Source: Rhodanobacter sp. C01 (lineage in GTDB: Bacteria > Pseudomonadota > Gammaproteobacteria > Xanthomonadales > Rhodanobacteraceae). Taken from it: DNA of 64,000 bases. The stretch is taken from contig NZ_MUNR01000012.1 of the NCBI RefSeq assembly GCF_002001045.1, forward strand, positions 372,001 through 436,000. Reading direction: 5' to 3'. The notes below the pieces were generated by a model. The model made no database searches, was not told the DNA's origin, and saw nothing but the letters and a program-made list of their open reading frames with translations. Below are positions 53,019 to 63,156 of the stretch, piece by piece (within the stretch, counting starts at the first letter, position 1; each line of letters begins with the position of its first letter). The position numbers and the translations under genes were made by a program.

Positions 53019-53326
53019 GCATGCTTTCATCGGTGGGAACGACGCTGCGTGAGCGCATCGGTCATCGAAAGGTACGCCGTCAAGACGTCCCATCCGGCAC
53101 CACCGTACTAAACCGGCGAGTATGCTGACCAGTACGCAACATTTTGCGTCGCGACCACTGGAATCAAGTCAAGCCTTGGCTCTCCAGGCACAGTGATTTC
53201 GCTTGGTCCGCGAAAGGCCGCGAGTCTATATTCCATTTCGTGGCCCGAACGTGACGATCGGCTGCAGGAAGCATCAGAACGCGTCATCGCCGCATCCGCA
53301 ATTCAACCGACAAAGGGGAAACCATT
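53019..53326. other. Gene-free stretch of 308 bp
   Basis: This is the spacer between peroxiredoxin and DoxX. I see no coding frame, RNA or terminator. The 3' end holds the DoxX ribosome binding site (AAAGGGGAAACC before GTG). A promoter for DoxX must be here, but no clear -35/-10 pair stands out. Confidence 0.55.
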
Positions 53327-53740
53327 GTGCGATACACACTCTTCGACAGCCGCAAAGACGAACTGATTCTGGTGGCGCGCGTATTGCTGGTGATCCTGTT
53401 CGTGCTGTTTGGCTGGAGCAAGCTGACCGGCTTCACCGGCACGGTCGCCTACATGATGGCGGAGGGCACGCCGTTACCCACCGTTGCGAGCATCATTGCC
53501 GTCGTCATGGAGTTTTTCGTGGGCATCGCGATCGTGCTCGGCTTCTACACGCGACCGCTCGCCTTGCTGCTGGCCCTGTATACGTTGGCCACCGCCGTGA
53601 TCGGTCATCACTACTGGACCATGCTCGACGGCGAGCGCATGGCGAACATGATCAACTTCTACAAGAATGTGTCGATCACGGGCGGCCTGTTGCTGTTATG
53701 CATCATGGGGCCAGGCAAGTACTCGATCGATCGAAAATAG
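53327..53740 (+). CDS. DoxX-family membrane protein
   Basis: The 137-residue protein has four hydrophobic segments and the DoxX pattern (LFGWSKLTGFTGTVAYMMAE, then EFFVGIAIVLGFYTRPLALL and ATAVIGHHYWTM). DoxX-family proteins sit in the inner membrane with roles linked to quinone or oxidative stress, often poorly defined. The GTG start has AGGGG at good spacing; no ATG is better placed. It precedes gyrA convergently, and the CIRCE-like repeats and gyrA terminator follow. Confidence 0.85.
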   Translation: MRYTLFDSRKDELILVARVLLVILFVLFGWSKLTGFTGTVAYMMAEGTPLPTVASIIAVVMEFFVGIAIVLGFYTRPLALLLALYTLATAVIGHHYWTMLDGERMANMINFYKNVSITGGLLLLCIMGPGKYSIDRK

Positions 53741-53796
53741 GCCGCCGATACATTTGGCGTGCGGTTTCTGTCCCGGAGCACGCACAATCGCCAGCC

Positions 53797-53826
53797 AGAG
53801 TGCTAACTAGCTAGAAAGAGTGCTAA
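53797..53826. repeat. Two direct AGAGTGCTAA repeats
   Basis: AGAGTGCTAA occurs at 53797-53806 and 53817-53826. GAGTGCTAA equals the right half of the CIRCE heat-shock operator, but the two copies are in direct, not inverted, orientation, with 11 bp between the 9-mers. Confidence 0.5.
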
Positions 53827-53853
53827 AAAAAAGCCCCGGCAATGCCGGGGCTT
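53824..53853 (-). terminator. gyrA terminator
   Basis: On the minus strand a 10-bp stem AAGCCCCGGC / GCCGGGGCTT with an ATT loop is followed by nine or more T residues. Confidence 0.93.
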
Positions 53854-53876
53854 CATGACAAGCAGTTTATCAAGGA

Positions 53877-56483
53877 TCAGGTTTCTTCGGTCTCTGCTTC
53901 GCTTGGTATCGGCCCATCCGGTGGCAAACCACTGGCCACGCCAAGCTCTTCACCATTGTCCTCATCCGCATCCAGCCGCATCACGCTGACAAGTTTTTCA
54001 TCAGCAGGCAGCTTGATCAGGGTGACGCCCTGGGTATTGCGGCCGAGCTGCGAGACTTCCGCCACGCGGGTACGCACCAAGGTGCCCTGGTTGGAGATCA
54101 GCATCAGCTCGTGCGCCTCGGTGACCTGCACGGCGCCGACCAGCGCGCCATTGCGTTCGGAGCACTGGATACCGATCACGCCCTGGGTACCGCGGCCCTT
54201 CTTGGTGAACTCGACCAGCTGGGTTCGCTTGCCGTAGCCGCGTTCGGTGGCAGTGAGGATGTCACCCTCGGCAGCCACGATCAGCGAAACGACCTGCGCG
54301 CCTTCGGCCAGCCGCATGCCGCGCACGCCGGTGGCGGTGCGGCCCATCGAGCGCACGGTGTTTTCGTCGAAGCGATTGACCTTGCCATTCGAGGCGAACA
54401 GCAGGATGTCGCTGTTGCCGTCGGTGAGCTCGACGTTGACCAGCGCATCGCCCTCATCGAGCTTGATAGCGATCTTGCCCTTCTGCAGCTGGAACGCGAA
54501 CTCGGTCAGCGGCGTCTTCTTCACCGTGCCCTGTTTCGTAGCGAAGAACACGAAGCAGTCGTCGCGGTACTCGCGCACCGGCACCACCGCTTGCACCTTC
54601 TCGCCCGCGCCCAGCGGCAGCAGATTGATGATCGGCTTGCCGCGCGCACCGGGGCCGGCGTCCGGCATCTGGTAGACCTTGAGCCAATACACGCGACCGG
54701 TGCTGGTGAAGGTGAGCAAGGTATCGTGCGTGTTGACCACCCACAGCTGCTCGACGAAATCCTCGTCCTTCAGCGCCGAGGCCGAACGACCCTTGCCGCC
54801 GCGCTTCTGCGCACGGTAGGTGCTGGCCGGTTGACGCTTGATGTAGCCGGTGTGCGACAGCGTGACCACCACGTCTTCCGGCGCGATCAGGTCGAGGACA
54901 TTGAGGTCTTCCTGAGAATGCTGGATTTCGGTGCGACGCGCATCGCCGAACTCGGCCTTGACCGCTTCCAGTTCCTCGCGGATCACTTCGAGCAGCCGGT
55001 TCGGGTTCTCCAGGATCTCGATCAGGCCACGGATGGTTTCCAGGATCTGACGATATTCGTCGGACAGCTTTTCCTGCTCCAGCCCGGTCAGGCGATGCAG
55101 GCGCATCGCGAGGATTTCCTGCGCCTGTACATCGGAGAGCTGGTAGCCGTCAGCTTTCAGGCCATCACGCGGATCCATGTCCTCCGGACGCGACGCATCG
55201 GCGCCAGTAGCCGACAGCAGCGCACCGACCATGCCTGGCTGCCACTTGCGTGCCAGCATGCGCTCGCGCGCTTCGGCCGGCGAGGCCGAGGTCTTGATCA
55301 GCTCGATCATCTCGTCGATGTTGGCCAGCGCAACGGTCAAGCCTTCGAGTATGTGCGCGCGGGCACGCGCCTTGCGCAGCTCGAAGATCGTGCGTCGGGT
55401 GACCACCTCGCGACGGTGACGGATGAACGCTTCGAGGATGTCCTTGAGGTTCAGCAGTTTCGGTTGGCCATCGAGCAACGCCACCATGTTGATGCCGAAC
55501 GTGACCTGCAGCTGGGTCTGCTGGAACAGGTTGTTCAGCACCACGTCGCCCATCGCGTCCTTGCGGATCTCGATGACGACGCGCATGCCGTCCTTGTCGG
55601 ACTCGTCGCGCAGCTCGCTGATGCCTTCGAGCTTCTTTTCCTTGACCAGCTCGGCGATCTTCTCGATCAGCCGTGCCTTGTTCACCTGGTACGGCAGCTC
55701 GTGGACGATGATCGTCTCGCGGCCATTCGCTTCGGTCTCGATCTCGGCCTTCGCGCGCACCAGGATGCGGCCGCGACCGGTGCGGTACGCCTCGATGATG
55801 CCGGATGAGCCATTGATGATGCCGTAGGTCGGGAAATCCGGCCCCGGGATGTAATGCATCAAATCGTCGATCGAGAGCGTCGGCTCATCAATCAGCGCTA
55901 TCGTCGCCGCAATCACCTCGTTGAGGTTGTGCGGCGGAATGTTGGTGGCCATGCCGACGGCGATACCGGCCGAGCCGTTCACCAGCAGGTTCGGCACGCG
56001 CGCCGGCAAGACCAGCGGCTCGTGTTCGCTCTCGTCGTAGTTCGGGCCGAAGTCGACGGTTTCCTTGTCGATGTCCGCCAGCAGCTCATGCGTGAGCCGC
56101 GACATGCGCACTTCGGTGTATCGCATCGCAGCGGCGTTGTCGCCATCGACCGAGCCGAAGTTGCCTTGGCCATCGACCAGCAGGTAACGCAGCGAGAACG
56201 GCTGCGCCATGCGCACGATCGCGTCGTAGACCGACTGATCGCCATGCGGATGGTATTTACCGATCACGTCACCGACCACGCGGGCCGACTTCTTGTAGGG
56301 TTTGTTCCAGACGTTACCGAGTTCGTTCATCGCGAACAGCACGCGACGATGCACCGGTTTCAGACCATCACGGACATCCGGGAGGGCGCGGCCCACGATC
56401 ACGCTCATGGCGTAATCGAGGTAACTCTGGCGCATCTCGTCTTCGATGTTGACGCGAATGATTTCTTTGGCGAGTTCTGCCAT
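53877..56483 (-). CDS. gyrA: DNA gyrase subunit A
   Basis: GyrA is the DNA-cleaving subunit of gyrase. The 868-residue product has catalytic Tyr122 in [11 protein letters not shown] and the GyrA box QKRGGKG, followed by the C-terminal beta-pinwheel and an acidic tail ([10 protein letters not shown]...). At the quinolone pocket the sequence is [10 protein letters not shown], so position 83 is Gln and 84 is Ser, where E. coli has Ser83-Ala84; Asp87 is kept. E. coli numbering applies directly. An AT-rich region and a possible -10 TACACT (56572-56567) lie upstream. Confidence 0.97.
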   Translation of the reverse strand: MAELAKEIIRVNIEDEMRQSYLDYAMSVIVGRALPDVRDGLKPVHRRVLFAMNELGNVWNKPYKKSARVVGDVIGKYHPHGDQSVYDAIVRMAQPFSLRYLLVDGQGNFGSVDGDNAAAMRYTEVRMSRLTHELLADIDKETVDFGPNYDESEHEPLVLPARVPNLLVNGSAGIAVGMATNIPPHNLNEVIAATIALIDEPTLSIDDLMHYIPGPDFPTYGIINGSSGIIEAYRTGRGRILVRAKAEIETEANGRETIIVHELPYQVNKARLIEKIAELVKEKKLEGISELRDESDKDGMRVVIEIRKDAMGDVVLNNLFQQTQLQVTFGINMVALLDGQPKLLNLKDILEAFIRHRREVVTRRTIFELRKARARAHILEGLTVALANIDEMIELIKTSASPAEARERMLARKWQPGMVGALLSATGADASRPEDMDPRDGLKADGYQLSDVQAQEILAMRLHRLTGLEQEKLSDEYRQILETIRGLIEILENPNRLLEVIREELEAVKAEFGDARRTEIQHSQEDLNVLDLIAPEDVVVTLSHTGYIKRQPASTYRAQKRGGKGRSASALKDEDFVEQLWVVNTHDTLLTFTSTGRVYWLKVYQMPDAGPGARGKPIINLLPLGAGEKVQAVVPVREYRDDCFVFFATKQGTVKKTPLTEFAFQLQKGKIAIKLDEGDALVNVELTDGNSDILLFASNGKVNRFDENTVRSMGRTATGVRGMRLAEGAQVVSLIVAAEGDILTATERGYGKRTQLVEFTKKGRGTQGVIGIQCSERNGALVGAVQVTEAHELMLISNQGTLVRTRVAEVSQLGRNTQGVTLIKLPADEKLVSVMRLDADEDNGEELGVASGLPPDGPIPSEAETEET

Positions 56484-56621
56484 GAATTTTCATTTCCTGA
56501 TGACGTAGAAGGACGCTGGCGCCGCGCCTCCAGCGCATGCGCAAGCGACCCGAAATCAACCTGAGAAGTGTAGCACGAATGACATCAAAACGACAGGATT
56601 TAGTTGTTGTTAATCAATAAC

Positions 56622-57035
56622 TTACACTAGCGTCTTGGGACTCTTGAAAAGCATTCCGCGGGCTGTCGAAAAATTGACCAGCGCGGCGACCACCGAACCG
56701 GCCGCCGCAGGCAGTGCCGGCCAGCGATGCAGGGCGGGAAAGCTCATCAGCAGCAACGCATAAATCCCGTAATTGATCACCGCACCGAAGCTCATCAGCC
56801 CTATCCAATGCAGCAACTCGGCATGCGCGGCACGATCGCTCCGACGCGTAGCGAAGGTGTAGCGGCGGTTCCACCACCAGGTGAACGTGGCCGCGGACAG
56901 GAATGAAGGCACTCGCGCCAGATAGGGATTCCAGTGTGCAAAGCCCACCAGCAACTGCACGATGCCCGTGTCGACCACCAGACCGCCGATACCACCAACG
57001 GCAAACAGCGTGATCTCGCGCGACAGCTTCACCAT
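56622..57035 (-). CDS. GtrA-family membrane protein
   Basis: The 137-residue protein has four membrane segments and the family pattern [33 protein letters not shown] and [10 protein letters not shown]. GtrA proteins are linked to lipid-linked sugar translocation (bactoprenol flippases) and often sit with glycosyltransferase genes, which are absent here. ATG 57035 ([11 protein letters not shown]) lies 7 bp inside the 3' end of mtnA, suggesting coupling. The longer frame upstream is not coding-like. Confidence 0.85.
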   Translation of the reverse strand: MVKLSREITLFAVGGIGGLVVDTGIVQLLVGFAHWNPYLARVPSFLSAATFTWWWNRRYTFATRRSDRAAHAELLHWIGLMSFGAVINYGIYALLLMSFPALHRWPALPAAAGSVVAALVNFSTARGMLFKSPKTLV

Positions 57036-58042
57036 CCGAACATCGCCTGCATCGCGATGCTGTTCGGCCGCTCGATCACGCCGCGTTCGGTCACGATCGC
57101 GTCGATCAGTTCGGCGGGCGTCACGTCGAATACCGGGTTCCACGCCTGTGCACCTTCGACGACCGTGCGCTGGCCACCGATGCTGAGCAACTCGGCCGGA
57201 TCGCGCAGCTCGATCTCGATTTCCTCGCCGGTGCCGGTGGCCATGTCGACCGTCGATGACGGCGCCGCCACCATGAATTTCACACCGTGATACTTCGCGG
57301 TGATCGCCAGCTGGTACGTGCCGATCTTGTTCGCCGTATCGCCGTTTGCGGCAATGCGATCGGCACCAACGATCACCCATTGCACGGCACCGGACTTCAT
57401 CAGGTGTGCCGCCGCGGAGTCGGCGATCAGCTGCGCCGGAAGGCCATCGCGCACCAGCTCCCACATGGTCAGGCGCGCACCCTGTTGCCACGGGCGGGTT
57501 TCGCCGGCATAGACATGGTCGATCCGGCCCATGGCCACGCCGGCACGGATCACGCCCAGCGCGGTGCCGAAACCAGCTGTGGCCAGGGAGCCGGTGTTGC
57601 AATGGGTCAGTACGCCGGAATGTGCTCGGATCAACGCAGCGCCCAACTCGCCCATTTTGCGATTGGCAGCCAGATCCTCGTCCTGGATGGCTTGCGCCTC
57701 ACGCACCAGCGCCTCCGCATCGGCACCGGCCGCGATGCGCTTTTTCATCCGGTCCAGCGCCCACATCAGGTTCACCGCGGTGGGCCGCGCAGCACGCAAT
57801 GTGGCCAGCACTTCATCGAGCGGCTCACCCTGTTTTGCTGCCAGCGCCACGCCCCACGCGGCAGCAATGCCGATCGCCGGCGCACCGCGCACGGCCAGAT
57901 CCTTGATCGCCTGCGTGATATGGCTGGCGTCAGCACAGTCGATCCAGCGCTCCTCGCGCGGCAGCAGGCGCTGATCGAGCAATCGCAGATGGTCACCCTG
58001 CCATTGCACGGCACGGATGCGGTCGTAACGGTCGTAATCCAT
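57029..58042 (-). CDS. mtnA: Methylthioribose-1-phosphate isomerase
   Basis: MtnA converts 5-methylthioribose 1-phosphate to the ribulose form in methionine salvage. The 337-residue product has the catalytic cysteine C148 ([13 protein letters not shown]) and D228 ([11 protein letters not shown]), both conserved in the eIF2B-alpha-like family, plus [20 protein letters not shown] 58042 is a good start. It lies downstream of PspC and overlaps the GtrA gene. Other mtn genes (mtnB, mtnC, mtnD) are not here; the aminotransferase/omega-amidase pair at 14.8-16.7 kb could complete the pathway. Confidence 0.95.
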   Translation of the reverse strand: MDYDRYDRIRAVQWQGDHLRLLDQRLLPREERWIDCADASHITQAIKDLAVRGAPAIGIAAAWGVALAAKQGEPLDEVLATLRAARPTAVNLMWALDRMKKRIAAGADAEALVREAQAIQDEDLAANRKMGELGAALIRAHSGVLTHCNTGSLATAGFGTALGVIRAGVAMGRIDHVYAGETRPWQQGARLTMWELVRDGLPAQLIADSAAAHLMKSGAVQWVIVGADRIAANGDTANKIGTYQLAITAKYHGVKFMVAAPSSTVDMATGTGEEIEIELRDPAELLSIGGQRTVVEGAQAWNPVFDVTPAELIDAIVTERGVIERPNSIAMQAMFGW

Positions 58043-58102
58043 GGATATGTCTTTGTTATTCAGTCAAACGGGTCGGATCACGGCATGTCCAAGCATGAAC
58101 GC

Positions 58103-58288
58103 TCACGGCGCCTCTGGCATGACCAGCCACATGATCAGGTAAATGAGGATGCCCGACCCTCCCAGCAGGGTCAGCACGATCCAGGCCACCCGCACCAGGG
58201 TCGGGTCCCAGCCGTAATATTCGGCAATGCCGCCGCAGACCCCGGCGAGTTTTCTGTCACTGCGCGAGCGGTGTAAACGCTTCTCCAT
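58103..58288 (-). CDS. PspC-domain protein
   Basis: This 61-residue protein is a bare PspC domain: KLAGVCGGIAEYYGWDPTLV followed by one long hydrophobic segment (VAWIVLTLLGGSGILIYLIM). Full PspC of phage-shock systems is longer, with a C-terminal coiled coil, so this is a minimal membrane-associated member. No pspA or pspB is near. Start ATG 58288 (MEKRLHRSRS) is preferred over 58327. It lies 25 bp after phaC in the same direction and may be the third gene of the phaE-phaC operon. Confidence 0.85.
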   Translation of the reverse strand: MEKRLHRSRSDRKLAGVCGGIAEYYGWDPTLVRVAWIVLTLLGGSGILIYLIMWLVMPEAP

Positions 58289-58313
58289 ATCGACGATCTC
58301 CGCGGGAAAGACG

Positions 58314-59381
58314 TCAGTCTCGCGCACTCAGCCATTGATGGATAGCCGGTGGTACCTCGCGCTGCGCGCGGCCGGACACATAGATGCCGATGTGGCCACC
58401 CTTGAACGCCAACTGGGTGTAGTCGGTGGTGCCGACATGCTTGCCCATCGCACGCGAGGCATCCGGTGGCACAAGATGATCCTGCTCGGCGAAGATGTTC
58501 AGCACCGGGTGGGTCACCATGCCCAGATCCACCAGTTTGCCGCCGATCTCCAGCGTGCCCTTGACCAGTTTGTTGCCCTGGTAGAAATCCTTGATGAACT
58601 GGCGGAACGCCTCACCCGCCTGATCCGGCGAATCGAAGATCCAGCGCTCCATGCGCAGAAAATTCTCCAGCTCGGTTGGATTATCGAGGATGTCGACCAT
58701 GCCGATGTATTTCTGCTGGTTCAGTCGCACCGGCTTCAGCGTGAGGTAGACGTAATTCATCAGCCCGGCGGGGATATTGCCCATGGTGTCGACGAACAAG
58801 TCCACGTCCATGTTGCGGCACCAGTGCGACAGCATGTTGTCCGGCGTGTGAAAATCCACCGGCGTGACCATGGTGATCAGGTTCTTCACCTTGTCCGCGT
58901 GCAGCGCGGTGTAGCTCAACGAGAACGCGCCACCCTGGCAGATACCAAGCAGGTTGATCGCATCCAGTCCGTGCCGTTGGCACACGACATCGACGCAACG
59001 ATCGAGATAACCGTTGATGTAATCATCGAGGGTCAGCCAGCGATCGGCGCCATCGGGATAACCCCAGTCGATCAGGTAGACATCCTCGCCCTGCTCCAGC
59101 AGGTTGCGCACCATCGAGCGGTCGGCCTGCAGGTCGGTCATCCACACCGTATTGACCAGCGCGTAGACGATCAGCAATGGCGTCTTCGCGGTAGGCCTGC
59201 TGTGACCCTCGAAGTGCCATACCTTCAGCTTGTCCTCGCTGTAGACCAGCTTGCGCGGTGTATTCGCGTATTCGGGCTCGCGCATGCCGCGCAGGTGGCC
59301 CATGCCGGCAGCGAGCTTGCGCTGAAACGTGGCGATGTCCCCAAGAGCCTTGGTCGGGTCGATGCGCAATGGCGTATGCAT
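58314..59381 (-). CDS. phaC: Class III poly(3-hydroxyalkanoate) synthase subunit PhaC
   Basis: PhaC polymerises hydroxyacyl-CoA into polyester granules. The 355-residue product has the lipase-like box GICQGG with catalytic C148, D301 (AEQDHLVP) and H330 (KGGHIG), matching the short class III subunit (about 355 residues) that needs PhaE. It begins MHTPLRIDPTKALGDIATF. It follows phaE by 12 bp. Monomer supply genes (phaA, phaB, phaJ) are not in the window. Confidence 0.94.
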   Translation of the reverse strand: MHTPLRIDPTKALGDIATFQRKLAAGMGHLRGMREPEYANTPRKLVYSEDKLKVWHFEGHSRPTAKTPLLIVYALVNTVWMTDLQADRSMVRNLLEQGEDVYLIDWGYPDGADRWLTLDDYINGYLDRCVDVVCQRHGLDAINLLGICQGGAFSLSYTALHADKVKNLITMVTPVDFHTPDNMLSHWCRNMDVDLFVDTMGNIPAGLMNYVYLTLKPVRLNQQKYIGMVDILDNPTELENFLRMERWIFDSPDQAGEAFRQFIKDFYQGNKLVKGTLEIGGKLVDLGMVTHPVLNIFAEQDHLVPPDASRAMGKHVGTTDYTQLAFKGGHIGIYVSGRAQREVPPAIHQWLSARD

Positions 59382-59393
59382 GACGAGGTCTCC

Positions 59394-60467
59394 TTACTTG
59401 CGCTTGGACGGGCTGTTGCGGGACTTGGAAACGACCGCCTTCTTGCGCAGCGCCGCAGCTGGAGCCTTGCTGACGACCTTTGCTGCCGCTGATGCGCGTG
59501 TCTTTGCAGAGGCAACCGGCTTGGCGCTGGGCGCTGCCGCTGCCGGAGTACTGGCGAGCTGACGCTTGAGTGCCGCCAGTTCGCGGCGCAGTGCCATGAT
59601 CTCGTCGGCATGATCATTCGTCGCCGACGTCTGACCGGCACGGAACTCGCGGCGCAATGCCTGCAATCGCTCGCCAAGACTGGATACTTCGCTGCGTGTT
59701 GGCACGCCCAGTTGCTGGCACATCTGCTCGGTCTGCTGCTGCTGCAGTTGGCGCACATGCATCTGCGTGTTGACCATCTCGCCATAGGCTTCGCGGAATT
59801 CGTCCGAGAGCGCGATCTCGGCGTACGCCTCTTCGGCTGAATCCACCCACAGGTCATACAGCGCCTTCAGCGAATCGATCTGGCGATCCGGCTCGGCATG
59901 TTGTGCCAGCTTGCCCTGCAATCGCGCCATGCCTTGCGTGTTAGCGCGCTGGATCAGCGCCTGATAGCGCGCGGAAGCCTGCAACGAAGCTAGCACCGCA
60001 GCGCTCATCGCCTGCTGCTGCATCTGCTGCTCGCGGTTGAGGCCGAAGGCAGGCGTCGGCCCATGCGCGCCCGGCAGATCCCCGAAGCCGCTGTGCTGCA
60101 CCGCCTGCATCCACGACTGCCATTGCCGGGCAAAGCCTTCCGCACCCGCACTGTCGATACCACTGAACGCCTGGGCAAACGGCTGGCTGGCACCGCCGAA
60201 CAGCTGCTGCACTTGTTGACGCCAATCAGCCGGCGCCGCCGCGGCGCCGCCGGCGGCTGCGCCCTGCATCCAGTCGAAATAGCCCTTCAGACCTGCCAGG
60301 GTACGTTCCAGCGTGTCATTGCCGGAAGCCGGTGCGGTCGGCGGCGTGAAAAATGGACTACCCGCAGGCTGGGACTGTTGCTGTTGCAACTGACGCGTCC
60401 AGGCATCCCAGGACTGTTGCGCAAGCGCCTGGTAATCCCTGATGAAATCGTTTGCCGGGTCAGCCAT
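59394..60467 (-). CDS. phaE: Class III PHA synthase subunit PhaE, with basic tail
   Basis: PhaE activates class III PhaC. The 357-residue product begins MADPANDFIRDYQALAQQSW, has Gln/Ala-rich helices and the PhaE pattern KALYDLWVDSAEEAYAEIAL. The last ~50 residues turn Ala/Ser/Lys/Arg-rich (AKTRASAAAKVVSKAPAA... KSRNSPSKRK), a phasin-like or DNA-binding-like tail absent from short PhaE forms. ATG 60467 is preferred over 60518. It is the first gene of the pha operon; pnp ends upstream of it with its own terminator. Confidence 0.9.
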   Translation of the reverse strand: MADPANDFIRDYQALAQQSWDAWTRQLQQQQSQPAGSPFFTPPTAPASGNDTLERTLAGLKGYFDWMQGAAAGGAAAAPADWRQQVQQLFGGASQPFAQAFSGIDSAGAEGFARQWQSWMQAVQHSGFGDLPGAHGPTPAFGLNREQQMQQQAMSAAVLASLQASARYQALIQRANTQGMARLQGKLAQHAEPDRQIDSLKALYDLWVDSAEEAYAEIALSDEFREAYGEMVNTQMHVRQLQQQQTEQMCQQLGVPTRSEVSSLGERLQALRREFRAGQTSATNDHADEIMALRRELAALKRQLASTPAAAAPSAKPVASAKTRASAAAKVVSKAPAAALRKKAVVSKSRNSPSKRK

Positions 60468-60538
60468 CGGTGCATCCTCGTGCAAGGTTCCCTGCATCGT
60501 AGCAAAACCCTGTTGCACAAAATCACCACGCCAAAACG

Positions 60539-60568
60539 CACAAGGCCCGGCATGAGCCGAGCCTTGTG
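60539..60568 (-). terminator. pnp terminator
   Basis: Stem CACAAGGCNCGG / CCGNGCCTTGTG with one mismatch (12 positions) is followed on the minus strand by TGCGTTTTGG. It separates pnp from phaE. Confidence 0.75.
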
Positions 60569-60588
60569 TATTCAGACTATTTTGCTAC

Positions 60589-62694
60589 TCAGGCGTTGGT
60601 GCTTTCGTCTTCCAACACGGCCTTCATCGACAGGCGGATGCGGCCCTGCTTGTCCACTTCCAGCACCTTGACCTTGACGATGTCGCCTTCCTTGAGCTTG
60701 TCGGAAACCTTCTCGACGCGCTCGCTGGAGATCTGCGATACGTGCACCAGACCATCCTTGCCCGGCATGATCGTGACGAATGCACCGAAGTCCATCAGCT
60801 TGGCGACCTTGCCCTCGTAGATGCGGCCCGGCTCGACGTCGGAGACGATCTGCTCGATGCGCTTGCGTGCCGCCTCGCCTGCCTCGCGATTGACCGAGCC
60901 GACGACGATGGTGCCGTCATCGCTGATGTCGATCGTGGTGCCGGTCTCCTCGGTGATCGAGCGGATCGTGGCGCCACCCTTGCCGATCACTTCGCGGATC
61001 TTGTCCGGATGGATCTTGATGGTGATCAGACGCGGGGCATACTCGCTCATCTCCGCACGGGCGGTGGTGATGACCTTGGCCATCTCGCCGAGGATATGCA
61101 GGCGACCGCGCTTGGCCTGGGCCAGTGCCACCTTCATGATCTCTTCGGTGATGCCGTCGATCTTGATGTCCATCTGCAGCGCAGAGATGCCATCGGCGCT
61201 ACCGGCCACCTTGAAGTCCATGTCGCCGAGGTGATCCTCGTCGCCCAGGATGTCGGACAGCACGACGAAGTCGTTGCCTTCCTTGACCAGGCCCATCGCG
61301 ATACCGGCCACCGGCGCCTTCAACGGCACGCCCGCATCCATCATCGCCAGCGAGGAACCGCACACCGAGGCCATCGACGAGGAACCGTTGGACTCGGTGA
61401 TTTCCGAGACCACGCGCACCACGTACGGGAATTCCTCGATCGTCGGCTTCACTGCCTGCACACCGCGCTTGGCGAGGCGGCCGTGGCCGATCTCGCGACG
61501 CTTCGGCGCGCCGAAGCGGCCAGCTTCACCCACCGAGAACGGGGGGAAGTTGTAATGGAACAGGAACGGATCCTTCGACTCGCCTTCCGGTGCGTCGATG
61601 ATCTGTGCATCACGCGTGGTGCCCAGCGTGGCGACGACCAGCGCCTGCGTCTCGCCACGGGTGAACAGTGCCGAACCGTGGGTACGCGGCAGCACGCCGA
61701 CGCGCACGGTGATCGCACGCACGTCGTCGAGCTGACGGCCGTCGATGCGCACCTTGGTCTTCAGCACGCTGTCGCGCATGGTGTGGTACTCAAGCTCGCC
61801 GAATTCCTTCGACAGCTCACCTGCGGCCCAACCTTTCTCTTCAGCCTCGGTCTTGAGCGAACCCAGCACGTCGGCCTTGATCGCGGAGATCGCATCGCGG
61901 CGCTGCAGCTTGTCGCGCACCTGGAAGGCCTCTTCCAGCTTGCTGCCGACCGCTCCCTTGAGGGCGGCGACCAGCGACTCGTTGCGAGCCGGTGCCTGCC
62001 AGTCCCATGACGGCTTGGCCGCTTCGGCTGCCAGCTCGGCGATCGCACGGATCGCGACCTGCATCTGCTGGTGACCGAACATCACTGCGCCGAGCATCAC
62101 GTCTTCGGACAGCAGCTTGGCTTCGGATTCCACCATCAGCACGGCACCCGAAGTACCGGCGACGACCAGATCCAGCTCGGAGGTCTTCAGTTCGGTATGC
62201 GACGGGTTCAGCAGATACTGGCCATTGGCGTAACCGACGCGGGCTGCGCCGATCGGACCCTTGAACGGAATGCCGGCCAGCGACAGCGCGGCGGACGCGC
62301 CGAGCAGCGCGACGATGTCGCCGTCAACCTCGGGGTTCAGCGAGACGACCTGTGCGATGACCTGCACCTCGTTCTTGAAGTCTTCCGGGAACAGCGGACG
62401 CACCGGACGATCGATCAGACGCGAAGTCAGCGTCTCTTTCTCGGTCGGACGGCCTTCGCGCTTGAAGAAACCGCCCGGGATGCGACCGGCGGAGTAGAAC
62501 TTTTCCACGTAGTCGACGGTGAGCGGGAAGAAATCCTGCCCTTCCTTCTGCTTGGTGGCCGCCACGGCGGTGACCAGCACCACGGTGCCGCCCATGCTGG
62601 CCATCACCGCGCCGGACGCCTGGCGGGCAATTTCGCCCGTCTCCAGCGTGACTTCGTGACTACCGTACTGGAATGACTTGGTTACTTTTGCCAC
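60589..62694 (-). CDS. pnp: Polyribonucleotide nucleotidyltransferase
   Basis: PNPase degrades RNA 3' to 5' by phosphorolysis, often in the RNA degradosome. The 701-residue product has two RNase PH cores ([40 protein letters not shown]), a KH domain ([20 protein letters not shown]) and an S1 domain ([20 protein letters not shown]) at the end. It is 25 bp after rpsO; no RNase III-type hairpin is in that short gap, unlike in E. coli. Confidence 0.97.
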   Translation of the reverse strand: MAKVTKSFQYGSHEVTLETGEIARQASGAVMASMGGTVVLVTAVAATKQKEGQDFFPLTVDYVEKFYSAGRIPGGFFKREGRPTEKETLTSRLIDRPVRPLFPEDFKNEVQVIAQVVSLNPEVDGDIVALLGASAALSLAGIPFKGPIGAARVGYANGQYLLNPSHTELKTSELDLVVAGTSGAVLMVESEAKLLSEDVMLGAVMFGHQQMQVAIRAIAELAAEAAKPSWDWQAPARNESLVAALKGAVGSKLEEAFQVRDKLQRRDAISAIKADVLGSLKTEAEEKGWAAGELSKEFGELEYHTMRDSVLKTKVRIDGRQLDDVRAITVRVGVLPRTHGSALFTRGETQALVVATLGTTRDAQIIDAPEGESKDPFLFHYNFPPFSVGEAGRFGAPKRREIGHGRLAKRGVQAVKPTIEEFPYVVRVVSEITESNGSSSMASVCGSSLAMMDAGVPLKAPVAGIAMGLVKEGNDFVVLSDILGDEDHLGDMDFKVAGSADGISALQMDIKIDGITEEIMKVALAQAKRGRLHILGEMAKVITTARAEMSEYAPRLITIKIHPDKIREVIGKGGATIRSITEETGTTIDISDDGTIVVGSVNREAGEAARKRIEQIVSDVEPGRIYEGKVAKLMDFGAFVTIMPGKDGLVHVSQISSERVEKVSDKLKEGDIVKVKVLEVDKQGRIRLSMKAVLEDESTNA

Positions 62695-62719
62695 GTTGTT
62701 CTACTCCTCGTCCGGTGGA

Positions 62720-62989
62720 TTAACGGCGCAGGCCGAGGCGTTCGATCAGGGTCTGGTAGCGCGCAAGATCGCGATCTTTCAGATAGCTGAGCAGGCGCTT
62801 GCGCTGGTTGACCAGCTTCAGCAGGCCACGGCGGGAATGGTGATCCTGCTTGTGTTCCTTGAAGTGGCCGGTGAGATGGTCGATGCGGGCGGACAGCAGG
62901 GCCACCTGGACTTCGGTCGAACCGGTGTCGTTCGGCACGCGGCCGAAATCAGCAATGATCTTGCCGGTCTGTTCTGCAGTAAGAGACAT
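62720..62989 (-). CDS. rpsO: 30S ribosomal protein S15
   Basis: The 89-residue protein ([20 protein letters not shown]) binds 16S rRNA helices 20-22 and the central domain early in 30S assembly. Length is exactly the family standard, and [20 protein letters not shown] is the RNA-binding core. S15 often represses its own mRNA through a leader structure. Upstream, between truB and rpsO, are a good promoter (63098-63127) and a long hairpin (63018-63063). Confidence 0.97.
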   Translation of the reverse strand: MSLTAEQTGKIIADFGRVPNDTGSTEVQVALLSARIDHLTGHFKEHKQDHHSRRGLLKLVNQRKRLLSYLKDRDLARYQTLIERLGLRR

Positions 62990-63017
62990 GGGTATGTGTT
63001 TCCTTGGAAAGGCGATG

Positions 63018-63063
63018 CGAAGCTTGTGCATGCATCATCTGGATGACGCATGCACAAGCTTCG
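63018..63063 (-). promoter_or_regulatory. Long hairpin in the rpsO leader
   Basis: CGAAGCTTGTGCATGC (63018-63033) pairs perfectly with GCATGCACAAGCTTCG (63048-63063), and after one mismatch a further four pairs close a small loop. It lies about 28 bases before the start codon and inside the predicted leader. It is a candidate S15 autoregulatory element. Confidence 0.6.
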
Positions 63064-63097
63064 TCTAGTTGAATGAAAGCGTTGAATTAACTTGTCT

Positions 63098-63127
63098 ATT
63101 CTACTGATGGGAGTGGTGTTACAACAA
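63098..63127 (-). promoter_or_regulatory. rpsO promoter
   Basis: On the minus strand TTGTTG (63127-63122) and TAGAAT (63103-63098) are 18 bp apart. It gives a leader of about 100 nt that contains the hairpin. Confidence 0.65.
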
Positions 63128-63156
63128 GTGCGGAGCGGCTTATCGGCGCAATTTCT

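Noticed and set aside
53203-53814. Open frame overlapping DoxX
   Set aside because: It runs in another frame over the four-helix DoxX protein and its product is Arg/His-rich noise.
56622-57602. Longer GtrA protein reaching into mtnA
   Set aside because: The extra 5' part is the out-of-frame mtnA sequence; the GtrA fold starts at 57035.
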